NCBI GenBank assembly: GCA_001512505.1
Contig: LFSC01000038.1
Location: 8,642-42,484 of the forward strand
Direction: 5' to 3'
DNA length: 33,843 nt
Source: Clostridiaceae bacterium DTU079
GTDB lineage: Bacteria; Bacillota; Clostridia; Acetivibrionales; Acetivibrionaceae
This document shows positions 16,296-24,006 of this stretch, piece by piece. Each line of letters opens with the position of its first letter. Within the stretch, counting starts at the first letter, position 1. Made by a program: the position numbers and the translations under genes. Below the pieces are notes generated by a model. The model did not search any database. It saw only the letters and a list, made by a program, of their open reading frames with translations, and was not told the origin of the DNA.

Positions 16296-17636
16296 ATGGA
16301 TCTGGGTTCTTTAGGAAGAATACCCCCACAAAACATTGAGGCCGAACAATCGGTTTTGGGAGCCATACTCCTCGATAAAGAGGTATTGTCAAATGTAACT
16401 GAGATTATTTCTGCTCAAGACTTTTACAGGGATGACCATAGAGAAATATTCGAGGCGATAGTTGACCTTTACGATCGGGCTGAACCTATCGACCTTATTA
16501 CCGTGTCGGAACAGCTCAAAATGAGGGGAAGCCTCGACAGCGTGGGGGGGATTGAGTACCTTACAAATTTGGCCAATATGGTTCCTACGACAGCCAATGC
16601 CAAGCATTATGCCAAAATTGTGGAGGAAAAATCCATATTAAGAAGGCTCATAAGGGCTTCTTCCGAGATAGTGAAGATGGGTTATGAGGCCTCCGAAGAG
16701 GTTTCCTATGTTTTGGACAAGGCTGAAAAAAGCATATTTGATGTACTGCAGAAGAGAAATAACCAAGGCTTTTCTCCCATCAAGGAGGTTTTGATAGATA
16801 CCTTTAACCGGCTGGAGGAGCTTTATAACAACAAGGGCTATATTACAGGAATAGCTACCGGTTTTACCGATCTTGACTATAAGACGGCGGGACTTCAAAA
16901 CTCCGATTTGATTTTGATAGCGGCAAGGCCTGCCATGGGTAAGACCTCCTTTGTGCTTAACATAGCACAGTATGCCGCAATTCACGGGAAGGTGCCTGTA
17001 GCCATATTCAGTTTGGAGATGTCAAAGGAACAGCTTGTAAACAGGATACTATGTTCCGAGGCCATGGTGGACAGTCAGAAAATAAGAACCGGTAAGCTTG
17101 AGGACAGTGATTGGCAGAAGGTTGCCCGGGCACTGGGGCCTCTTTCGGAGGCACCTATTTATATTGATGATACACCGGGTACCACAGCCATGGAAATAAG
17201 GGCAAAATGCAGGAAGCTTAAAATTGAGAAAAATTTGGGTTTAATAGTGATAGATTATCTTCAGCTTATGCAGGGAAGGGCCAAAGGCAGCGAAAGCCGC
17301 CAACAGGAAATTTCAGAAATATCAAGGTCTCTTAAAATACTTGCAAAGGAAATAAATGTTCCTGTACTGACATTATCGCAGCTTAGCCGTGCGCCGGAGC
17401 AAAGAACGGACCACAGACCGGTGCTCAGTGACCTGAGGGAGTCGGGAGCAATAGAGCAGGATGCGGATATTGTAATGTTCCTTTACCGGGATGACTATTA
17501 TAATCCCGATACTGAAAAAAAGAACATTGCCGAGGTAATAATTGCAAAGCATAGAAACGGTTCCACGGGAACGGTTGAGCTAGCTTGGCTGGGACAGTAT
17601 ACCAAGTTTGCAAATCTTGAAAAATTCAGAGAATAA
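16296..17636 (+). CDS. dnaB: Replicative DNA helicase
   Basis: A 446-residue DnaB-type hexameric helicase (named DnaC in Bacillus). The N-terminal domain (about 8-110) interacts with primase; the RecA-like ATPase has Walker A in ARPAMGKTS (210-218) and Walker B in LGLIVIDYLQLM (314-325). SQLSRAPEQR and LRESGAIEQDAD are typical of motifs further on. No intein interrupts it. It unwinds DNA at the replication fork. It starts 6 bases after rplI, with GGGCGAG at the end of rplI as probable ribosome-binding sequence. Confidence 0.98.
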   Translation: MDLGSLGRIPPQNIEAEQSVLGAILLDKEVLSNVTEIISAQDFYRDDHREIFEAIVDLYDRAEPIDLITVSEQLKMRGSLDSVGGIEYLTNLANMVPTTANAKHYAKIVEEKSILRRLIRASSEIVKMGYEASEEVSYVLDKAEKSIFDVLQKRNNQGFSPIKEVLIDTFNRLEELYNNKGYITGIATGFTDLDYKTAGLQNSDLILIAARPAMGKTSFVLNIAQYAAIHGKVPVAIFSLEMSKEQLVNRILCSEAMVDSQKIRTGKLEDSDWQKVARALGPLSEAPIYIDDTPGTTAMEIRAKCRKLKIEKNLGLIVIDYLQLMQGRAKGSESRQQEISEISRSLKILAKEINVPVLTLSQLSRAPEQRTDHRPVLSDLRESGAIEQDADIVMFLYRDDYYNPDTEKKNIAEVIIAKHRNGSTGTVELAWLGQYTKFANLEKFRE

Positions 17637-17673
17637 TAAATAGCGGATTGGAATTTCAAATAAAAGTATTGGT

Positions 17674-19098
17674 ATGGATCATATGATTGATAAGGTTTTA
17701 GATGCAATTGAAAAACATAAACTCATAAACAAGGGGGACGGCATAGTAATAGGAGTGTCCGGAGGACCGGATTCCCTTTGCCTTTTGCATATACTATATT
17801 CACTGAAAGATAAGATGGGCCTTAAGCTTTTTGTTGCCCATGTCAACCATATGTTAAGAGGGGACGAGTCCTTAAAAGACGAATCCTTTGTTGGAGATAT
17901 CTGCAGGAAATTAAATATAGTGTTTGAATCGGTGCATATAGACATAGGAAAGCTGGCAAAGGAACGGGGATTATCTTTGGAGGAAGCGGGCCGGATGGAA
18001 AGATACCGGTTTTTTGATTCTGTGGCGGACCGCTACGGAGCGGAAAGGATTGCTGTTGCCCATAATAAGAATGACCAGGCGGAAACGGTACTGATGAATA
18101 TTATAAGGGGTTCCGGACTGGACGGACTCAAGGGTATGGAATATAAAAGGGGCAGAATAATAAGACCGCTTCTGCAAATTGAAAGAGCAGAGATTGAAAA
18201 TTATTGCAGGGAGCATGGCTTAGAGCCCAGAGTAGACAGCTCCAATTTGGAGAATATATATACAAGAAACAGAATAAGGCTGGATTTGATTCCGCATATT
18301 GACAGCTTATTCAAGACGGATATAGTAAAGAGCATTGGCAGATTGGCGGATTTGGTTAGAGAAGACAGCAGTTTTATTGAAGAACAGATTGATAAAGTAT
18401 ATAATAATATAAATATTGAAGTAAAAGAAAGTGAAGCAACCTTAAATATTTCGAAAATTAAAGGGTATCATATTGCTGTCATTAGAAGGATTATCCGCAA
18501 TATAATAAAAGAAATACGGGGAAATTTAAAGGGAATCGAAAGCATACATGTGGACAGTATAACGGATCTTATTGAAAACGGAAGGACCGGGGCGATGCTG
18601 CATCTTCCCGGCGGATTGAGGGTTTTAAAATCCTACGAAATGCTAAAAATTTATATGGGTGAAAAAGAGGCCGGTGTCCCGGATTTCAATAAAAGGGTTA
18701 CCGTACCGGGAGCTACCCGTATTGACGAGATAAACAGCTCTGTTGAAGCTTTTATAATAGATGAACCAAAGAACATAAAGGACTTTAATAAAGCAAAGAG
18801 TGACAGCATGGTTCAGTTTTTTGATTATGACAGGCTAAAAGACGGTATAAATATAAGGTATCGCAAAGACGGCGATATTTTTAAACCGTTGGGATCAGTC
18901 GGAACGAAAAAGCTAAAGGAGTTTTTTATAGACAGCAAAATTCCGAGACATATTAGGGATCGGATTCCGCTTATTTCTAAGGATAAAGAAATTGTATGGA
19001 TAATAGGGTATAAAATAAGTGATAAATTTAAAGTAACTGAAAATACTAAAACCATATTGAAGTTAATCTTTAAACGGGATATGAGTGCGGACGATTAA
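17674..19098 (+). CDS. tilS: tRNA(Ile)-lysidine synthetase
   Basis: A 474-residue N-type ATP-pyrophosphatase that converts C34 of the CAU-anticodon isoleucine tRNA to lysidine, so that it reads AUA. The PP-loop SGGPDS is at 29-34, followed by LFVAHVNHMLRGDES and VAHNKNDQAETVLMNIIRGSG, both typical of TilS. The C-terminal part with RYRKDGDIFKPLGSVGTKKLKEF is the TilS C-terminal domain. The start is uncertain: no good ribosome-binding site precedes the first ATG, and the second ATG (17683-17685) removes three residues. The order tilS, hpt, ftsH matches Bacillus. Confidence 0.96.
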   Translation: MDHMIDKVLDAIEKHKLINKGDGIVIGVSGGPDSLCLLHILYSLKDKMGLKLFVAHVNHMLRGDESLKDESFVGDICRKLNIVFESVHIDIGKLAKERGLSLEEAGRMERYRFFDSVADRYGAERIAVAHNKNDQAETVLMNIIRGSGLDGLKGMEYKRGRIIRPLLQIERAEIENYCREHGLEPRVDSSNLENIYTRNRIRLDLIPHIDSLFKTDIVKSIGRLADLVREDSSFIEEQIDKVYNNINIEVKESEATLNISKIKGYHIAVIRRIIRNIIKEIRGNLKGIESIHVDSITDLIENGRTGAMLHLPGGLRVLKSYEMLKIYMGEKEAGVPDFNKRVTVPGATRIDEINSSVEAFIIDEPKNIKDFNKAKSDSMVQFFDYDRLKDGINIRYRKDGDIFKPLGSVGTKKLKEFFIDSKIPRHIRDRIPLISKDKEIVWIIGYKISDKFKVTENTKTILKLIFKRDMSADD

Positions 19099-19215
19099 TA
19101 TCCTGTATTTTAAAACGGATTGTAATTATAATCATTAAAGAAATAAATTTCAGCGGGTTTTTTTAAAATGGCACTTAAAACAATATAAATAATCAATATA
19201 ATTCGGGAGGACAAA

Positions 19216-19767
19216 ATGATAGAGGAAATTGAAGAGATACTGGTTAGCAGGGAGGAGCTTCAAAAAAATGCAAGGGAATTAGGGAAGAGGATTTCTTCGG
19301 ACTATGAGGGAAAAGACTTGGTTCTTATCGGGGTATTAAAAGGAGGAGTGGTATTTTTTTCGGACCTTATCAGGGAAATAACCATACCTATTGAGATAGA
19401 CTTCATATCGGTGTCAAGCTACGGCAATTCCACAAGATCATCCGGGGTGGTTAGAATAATCAAGGATACCGATATTGATGTATCGGGCAAACATGTATTG
19501 ATTGTTGAAGACTTGGTGGATACGGGGCTTACCCTTCATTATTTGAAGGATTTGTTCAAAGGCAGAGGACCTAAAGACGTAAAAATATGTACTGCCCTGG
19601 ATAAGCCATCGAGAAGAAAGGTTGAAATTGAAATTGAATACAAGGGAATAACCATACCGGATAAGTTTGTAGTGGGATATGGCCTGGATTATGGCGGCAA
19701 GTACAGGAATCTTGCGGATGTATGTGTTTTGAAACCATGGGTTTATGAAAAGGGCGAAGAAAATTAA
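19216..19767 (+). CDS. hpt: Hypoxanthine phosphoribosyltransferase
   Basis: A 183-residue purine-salvage enzyme joining hypoxanthine or guanine to PRPP. The PRPP loop VLIVEDLVDTGLTL is at 94-107, with the acidic pair Glu98-Asp99 and DTG at 102-104; LIGVLKGGVVFFSDL (37-51) is the conserved N-terminal loop and KFVVGYGLDYGGKYRNL the purine-binding region. GGGAGG precedes the ATG by about 6 bases. It lies between tilS and ftsH, an order kept in many Firmicutes, where Hpt can bind FtsH. Confidence 0.97.
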   Translation: MIEEIEEILVSREELQKNARELGKRISSDYEGKDLVLIGVLKGGVVFFSDLIREITIPIEIDFISVSSYGNSTRSSGVVRIIKDTDIDVSGKHVLIVEDLVDTGLTLHYLKDLFKGRGPKDVKICTALDKPSRRKVEIEIEYKGITIPDKFVVGYGLDYGGKYRNLADVCVLKPWVYEKGEEN

Positions 19768-19903
19768 CAATTTATTAATTTTTTAATTATTAAGGTTTCT
19801 TGTGTTTTAAAAATCGTTATGTTAATATAATGTAATAAATAATTGAGAACATATCGAAACAATAATAGATTTTAGTGTATTACTATTTAAGGAGGGAAGC
19901 TAT

Positions 19904-21703
19904 TTGAAGTATTTTAGAAATATAAGCTTCTATATAGTGTTGTTTGTAATGCTATTGGCTTTTTTAGTTGTTATTCAAATCGGTCCGGATCCGAAAAAAG
20001 GAAAGTATTCAGACCTTGTACAGGATATACGCGAAGGAAAGGTTCAGGGAATTGTACTGGAGGAAAACAAGGCTACAATAACCTATAAAGATAAACAACA
20101 AAAGGAGCAATATGTTTATATACCCGATACCCAGACCTTTATGAATTTGGTAAGCAGCTATATTGAAGATAATAGTCTGGAATTTGAGTCTATTGATACT
20201 CCGGCACCGCCTTGGTGGCTTTCAATAATTCCTACGCTGGCGGTCATACTGATTTTTGTATTGTTCTGGATATTTTTCCTTCAGCAGTCACAAGGTGGCG
20301 GTAACAGGGTAATGTCCTTCGGTAAAAGCCGAGCGAAAATGACTATCGACGACAAGAAGAAGGTTACTTTTAACGATGTTGCAGGTGCTGATGAGGAAAA
20401 GGAAGAATTGAGGGAGATTGTTGAATTCCTGAAGCACTCTAAGAAATATTTGGAATTAGGTGCAAGAATACCGAAAGGAGTTCTTTTAGTAGGCCCTCCC
20501 GGTACAGGTAAAACTTTGCTGGCAAAAGCAGTATCAGGAGAAGCGGGAGTACCGTTTTTCAGCATAAGCGGTTCCGACTTTGTGGAGATGTTTGTCGGAG
20601 TCGGCGCTTCGAGGGTTAGAGACCTTTTTGACCAGGCCAAAAAGAATGCACCGTGTATAATCTTCATTGACGAGATTGATGCAGTGGGAAGACACAGAGG
20701 AGCAGGTCTTGGAGGAGGTCATGATGAAAGAGAACAGACCCTTAATCAGTTACTGGTGGAAATGGACGGTTTCGGTGTTAACGAGGGAGTAATAATCCTC
20801 GCAGCAACAAACAGACCGGATATTCTTGACCCGGCTCTGTTGAGACCCGGAAGGTTTGACAGAAGGGTTGTTGTCGGTTTGCCGGACATAAAGGGAAGAG
20901 AAGAGATATTGAGGGTTCATGCAAAGAACAAGCCCTTGGCAGAAGATGTTAAGCTTGATGAATTGGCAAAGAGTACCCCGGGATTTACAGGGGCTGATCT
21001 GGAAAATCTTCTTAATGAAGCAGCATTGCTTGCAGCAAGGAACAATAAGACAATGATAACAATGACGGAAATTAAGGAAGCGGTGTTCAAGGTTGTTGTA
21101 GGTCCGGAGAAGAAGAGCAGGGTTATGAGCGAAAAAGAGAAAAGGCTTACTGCATATCATGAAGCCGGCCACGCAATTGCTGTAAAAGCTGTATCCACCA
21201 CCGACAAGGTGGACAGAATATCCATCATACCGTCAGGTATGGCCGGAGGCTTTACTGCGCATAAACCGGATGAAGATAAAACCTATGAAACCAAGTCTCA
21301 TCTTCTTGAGAAAATTGTTGTTTTTCTCGGTGGTAGGGCTGCGGAAGAACTTGTTTTGGGAGAAATCAGTACCGGTGCTTACTCTGATTTGAAGCAGGCT
21401 AACGGCATAGCAAGAAGCATGATTACCAAATACGGTATGAGTGATACCTTGGGCAACCTGGTATTCGGCAATGAGAATGATGAAGTATTTATAGGAAGAG
21501 ATTTTGCCCAGACAAGAAATTACAGTGAAGAAGTAGCTGCTCAGATAGACCGTGAGGTTAAGCATATAATAGATACTTGCTATCAGAAGATTAAAAACAT
21601 ATTGACCGAGAATATAAATAAGCTCCATACCATAGCCAATGTGCTCATGGAGAAGGAAAAAATTGAGGGACATGAGTTTGAAGAGTTATACGCAAATGCA
21701 TGA
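19904..21703 (+). CDS. ftsH: ATP-dependent zinc metalloprotease FtsH
   Basis: A 599-residue membrane AAA+ protease. Transmembrane helices lie at about 8-25 and 106-127, flanking the extracytoplasmic domain; the AAA module has Walker A GPPGTGKT (197-204), Walker [13 protein letters not shown] (251-262) and [19 protein letters not shown]; the zinc site HEAGH is at 419-423. It degrades membrane and regulatory proteins. The start is TTG at 19904-19906, decided by AAGGAGGGAAG about 5 bases upstream; no ATG is available nearby in frame. A TATAAT at 19826-19831 is a possible own promoter. A terminator follows at 21748-21825. Confidence 0.98.
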   Translation: MKYFRNISFYIVLFVMLLAFLVVIQIGPDPKKGKYSDLVQDIREGKVQGIVLEENKATITYKDKQQKEQYVYIPDTQTFMNLVSSYIEDNSLEFESIDTPAPPWWLSIIPTLAVILIFVLFWIFFLQQSQGGGNRVMSFGKSRAKMTIDDKKKVTFNDVAGADEEKEELREIVEFLKHSKKYLELGARIPKGVLLVGPPGTGKTLLAKAVSGEAGVPFFSISGSDFVEMFVGVGASRVRDLFDQAKKNAPCIIFIDEIDAVGRHRGAGLGGGHDEREQTLNQLLVEMDGFGVNEGVIILAATNRPDILDPALLRPGRFDRRVVVGLPDIKGREEILRVHAKNKPLAEDVKLDELAKSTPGFTGADLENLLNEAALLAARNNKTMITMTEIKEAVFKVVVGPEKKSRVMSEKEKRLTAYHEAGHAIAVKAVSTTDKVDRISIIPSGMAGGFTAHKPDEDKTYETKSHLLEKIVVFLGGRAAEELVLGEISTGAYSDLKQANGIARSMITKYGMSDTLGNLVFGNENDEVFIGRDFAQTRNYSEEVAAQIDREVKHIIDTCYQKIKNILTENINKLHTIANVLMEKEKIEGHEFEELYANA

Positions 21704-21747
21704 TGAATCCTGTTATTTGAGATGCATATTATGCGAATGAAAGGTGT

Positions 21748-21825
21748 AAGTGAAGAAAAATAGGGAAGAATCGTTAGGAAGTTCAAGTTTCCGGAGTATT
21801 TTTCTTCACTTTTATTTTTGTTTAT
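21748..21825 (+). terminator. Long-stem terminator of ftsH
   Basis: AGTGAAGAAAAATA (21749-21762) is the exact complement of TATTTTTCTTCACT (21797-21810); with the flanking A-T pair the stem is 15 bp. Inside lies a small GGAA/TTCC hairpin (21777-21792). The stem is followed by TTTATTTTTGTTT. It starts about 45 bases past the ftsH stop and separates ftsH from the S-box transcript. Confidence 0.82.
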
Positions 21826-21853
21826 TGACTAAATTTTATGTATATGATACATT
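21825..21853 (+). promoter_or_regulatory. Candidate promoter of the S-box/metK transcript
   Basis: TTGACT (21825-21830), 17 bases, then TACATT (21848-21853). It sits about 30 bases before the aptamer, giving a start near 21860, the usual arrangement for riboswitch-controlled genes. It partly overlaps the T-rich tail of the ftsH terminator. Confidence 0.6.
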
Positions 21854-21882
21854 ATAGTATGACAATATAATACAGTGAAAGC

Positions 21883-22019
21883 CTTATCAAGAGAGGTGGA
21901 GGGAATGGGCCCTATGAAACCCGGCAACCGGCTTAATTGTATCGGTGCCAATTCCTACAGGTAATAGACCTGAAAGATGAGGATTAATGGGGTCCTCTTT
22001 GCTGCAAAGAGGATTTTTT
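21883..22019 (+). ncRNA. SAM-I (S-box) riboswitch with terminator
   Basis: The aptamer (21883-21983) matches the S-box consensus: CTTATCAAGAGAGGTGGAGG, then GGCCCTATGAAACCCGGCAA, then GGTGCCAATTCCT and GAAAGATGAG. P1 pairs CTTATC with GATGAG. The expression platform is a terminator, TCCTCTTTG-CTG-CAAAGAGGA (21993-22013) followed by six T residues. GAGGA at the 3' side of P1 (21979-21983) can pair with TCCTC of the terminator, forming the antiterminator. With SAM bound the transcript should stop; when SAM is low metK is read. Confidence 0.97.
21993..22019 (+). terminator. Intrinsic terminator of the S-box expression platform
   Basis: A perfect 9-bp stem (21993-22001 with 22005-22013) around the loop CTG, followed by TTTTTT. 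Its 5' arm competes for pairing with the 3' arm of aptamer P1. Confidence 0.93.
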
Positions 22020-22020
22020 A

Positions 22021-22177
22021 TTAGTGGGATTTCACGAAGTGAAATGACTAAAAAGCGACGAGGGTTCAGTGCCCAGGAGCTTTTGTTAGTAGGATTTCAC
22101 GATAGAAATTAACTAATAGTAGTTGGAATTCGATGTTCCCAACCTCATTATGGTTTAAAAGTTAGTGGATTCACTGG
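22021..22177. repeat. Array of stem-loops in the metK leader
   Basis: Between the S-box terminator and the metK ribosome-binding site lie several palindromes. Unit A (22021-22051): TTAGT-ggg-ATTTCAC-gaa-GTGAAAT-g-ACTAA. Unit B (22051-22084): AAAAGC and GGG paired with CCC and GCTTTT. Unit A' (22086-22116): TTAGT-agg-ATTTC, loop, GAAAT-ta-ACTAA. Unit C (22122-22143): GTTGG/CCAAC. Unit D (22163-22176): AGTG/CACT, beginning with TTAGTGGATTCAC, a partial copy of A. The shared TTAGTnGGATTTCAC sequence shows that A, A' and perhaps D are related copies. Function unknown. Confidence 0.75.
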
Positions 22178-22201
22178 TAGAATTTATTTAAGGAGGAAAA
22201 A

Positions 22202-23401
22202 ATGATGGCTAGAAAACTATTTACATCAGAATCTGTTACTGAGGGACATCCGGATAAAATCTGTGATCAGATATCTGATGCGATTTTGGATGCTATTTAC
22301 TCAGAGGATCCCATGGCAAGAGTAGCTTGTGAAACCTCTGTTACCACCGGACTTGTATTGGTATCCGGAGAGATAACTACAAGTTGTTATGTTGATATTC
22401 CCAAAGTTGTTAGAAACACCATTAGAGAAATAGGATATGACCGGGCAAAATACGGTTTTGACTGTGATACCTGTGCGGTTTTGACTTCCATTGATGAGCA
22501 GTCTCCCGATATTGCAATGGGTGTGGACAAGGCTCTTGAAGCCAAAACCGGAGAGATGACGGATTCCCAGATTGAGACTATTGGAGCCGGGGATCAGGGA
22601 ATGATGTTCGGCTTTGCTTGTGATGAAACCCCGGAATTGATGCCAATGCCTATTTCTTTGGCTCATAAGCTGACGAAAAGGTTGGCCGAAGTAAGAAAAA
22701 ACGGAACGATAGATTATCTTCGCCCCGACGGCAAGTCCCAGGTTACTGTTGAATATGACGGAGATACTCCTGTAAGGATAGACGCAGTGGTTATTTCCAC
22801 TCAGCATGGTCCTGATGTAGATCATGAAACTATAGAAAAGGATATAAAGGAACATGTTATAAAGCCGGTTATACCAGCCAATCTTATTGATGATAAGACA
22901 AAATTCTTCATAAATCCGACAGGAAGGTTTGTTGTGGGAGGACCGCAGGGAGATGCAGGACTTACCGGCAGGAAGATAATAGTGGATACATACGGCGGAT
23001 ATGCAAGACACGGCGGAGGAGCTTTTTCCGGAAAGGATCCCACAAAGGTTGACCGTTCTGCTGCGTATGCTGCCCGTTATGTTGCGAAGAACATTGTTGC
23101 AGCAGGACTGGCAAAGAAATGTGAAGTACAGCTGGCTTATGCAATAGGTGTTGCAAGGCCGGTATCTGTCAGAATAGATACTTTTGGAACCGGTACTATT
23201 TCTGAGGAAAAGATTGAGAGCATTGTTACAGAGCTTTTTGATTTAAGGCCTGCGGCAATAATCAAAAACCTTAATTTAAGAAGACCTATTTACAAGCAAA
23301 CTGCAGCCTATGGACATTTTGGAAGAGACGATCTGGATCTTCCATGGGAAAAGACCGATAGGGTTGAGGATATAAAGAAGAAAGTGAAAGAAATACAATA
23401 G
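22202..23401 (+). CDS. metK: S-adenosylmethionine synthetase
   Basis: A 399-residue enzyme making SAM from methionine and ATP, active as a dimer or tetramer. Motifs: GHPDK (15-19, ATP binding), GAGDQG (128-133) and GGGAFSGKD (271-279, the phosphate-binding P-loop). AAGGAGG lies at 22190-22196; it serves the first ATG at a spacing of 5 or the second at 8, so the true N-terminus may be MARKLF. Transcription is controlled by the SAM-I riboswitch upstream, giving product feedback. Confidence 0.98.
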   Translation: MMARKLFTSESVTEGHPDKICDQISDAILDAIYSEDPMARVACETSVTTGLVLVSGEITTSCYVDIPKVVRNTIREIGYDRAKYGFDCDTCAVLTSIDEQSPDIAMGVDKALEAKTGEMTDSQIETIGAGDQGMMFGFACDETPELMPMPISLAHKLTKRLAEVRKNGTIDYLRPDGKSQVTVEYDGDTPVRIDAVVISTQHGPDVDHETIEKDIKEHVIKPVIPANLIDDKTKFFINPTGRFVVGGPQGDAGLTGRKIIVDTYGGYARHGGGAFSGKDPTKVDRSAAYAARYVAKNIVAAGLAKKCEVQLAYAIGVARPVSVRIDTFGTGTISEEKIESIVTELFDLRPAAIIKNLNLRRPIYKQTAAYGHFGRDDLDLPWEKTDRVEDIKKKVKEIQ

Positions 23402-23428
23402 AATAGGCATTATAATAGAATAATTTGA

Positions 23429-23490
23429 AAAAAAACACCTGTAACAGTTTAACGGTCTATTTCATAGACTAAGACTGGGGGTGTTTTTTT
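23429..23490 (+). terminator. metK terminator overlapping the next gene's ribosome-binding site
   Basis: AAAAAAACACC (23429-23439) is the exact complement of GGTGTTTTTTT (23480-23490). Inside, CAGT/ACTG (23445-23448 and 23474-23477) and GTCTAT/ATAGAC (23455-23460 and 23464-23469) extend the hairpin. The T run ends at the base just before the ATG of the next gene, and GGGGGTG in the 3' arm is that gene's only Shine-Dalgarno-like sequence. Confidence 0.75.
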
Positions 23491-23889
23491 ATGCTGCAAA
23501 TTGTTTTGGAAGTCTTGGTATGTGTTCTTGCAGCCTATGGTTTGATAATACTCTTGCATGAACTGTTACTGTCTGCAAAGCAAAGCAGGAGCTACAAAAA
23601 CTCCATGGTAAAGCTGGTGCTGATAGTAAAAAATCAAGGAGAAACCATTGAAGGGGTATTGAGAAATGTTCTGCCCAGGGATTTTATAAGAAAGCTTATG
23701 CCGGGAGGCAAGCTTATTGTGCTGGATATGGGTTCTAAGGACGATACGATGGATATTTTAAGGAAGCTGGAAAGAGATTATGAATGCCTTGAGGTACTGA
23801 AAAGAAGTGAAATGGAATACTTATTCAAATGTTTTGAGGATGAGAATGAAAGAAGTCGGGTTATGGAACATGTAGAAAGAAACACGTAA
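23491..23889 (+). CDS. Small membrane-anchored protein with a GT-A-like segment, function unknown
   Basis: A 132-residue protein I do not recognise as a named family. One hydrophobic helix (about 3-27) is followed by a soluble part with KLVLIVKNQGETIEGVLRNV (41-60) and LIVLDMGSKDDTMDILRKL (75-93). This resembles the first half of a family 2 glycosyltransferase fold, where a beta strand with N-x-x-x-x-I is followed by VDNGSxDDT, but the protein ends before the DXD and acceptor parts, so catalysis is unlikely. It may bind a nucleotide sugar or be a degenerate remnant. The ATG follows the T run of the metK terminator with GGGGGTG 8 bases upstream. It lies between metK and recD2. Confidence 0.7.
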   Translation: MLQIVLEVLVCVLAAYGLIILLHELLLSAKQSRSYKNSMVKLVLIVKNQGETIEGVLRNVLPRDFIRKLMPGGKLIVLDMGSKDDTMDILRKLERDYECLEVLKRSEMEYLFKCFEDENERSRVMEHVERNT

Positions 23890-24006
23890 AGATGAGACTT
23901 ACATAATTTGAAAATTCATACAGAAACCTTGTTCTTTTCTAAAACACAAATATAAGATATACTTTATATGTAGACAGTTGAAAATATAAAGAATCAGGTG
24001 GATGGA

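Noticed and set aside
22301..23011. A 236-codon open frame on the minus strand antisense to metK
   Set aside because: It is embedded in metK, lacks a ribosome-binding site and has a Ser/Tyr/His-rich composition typical of a shadow frame.
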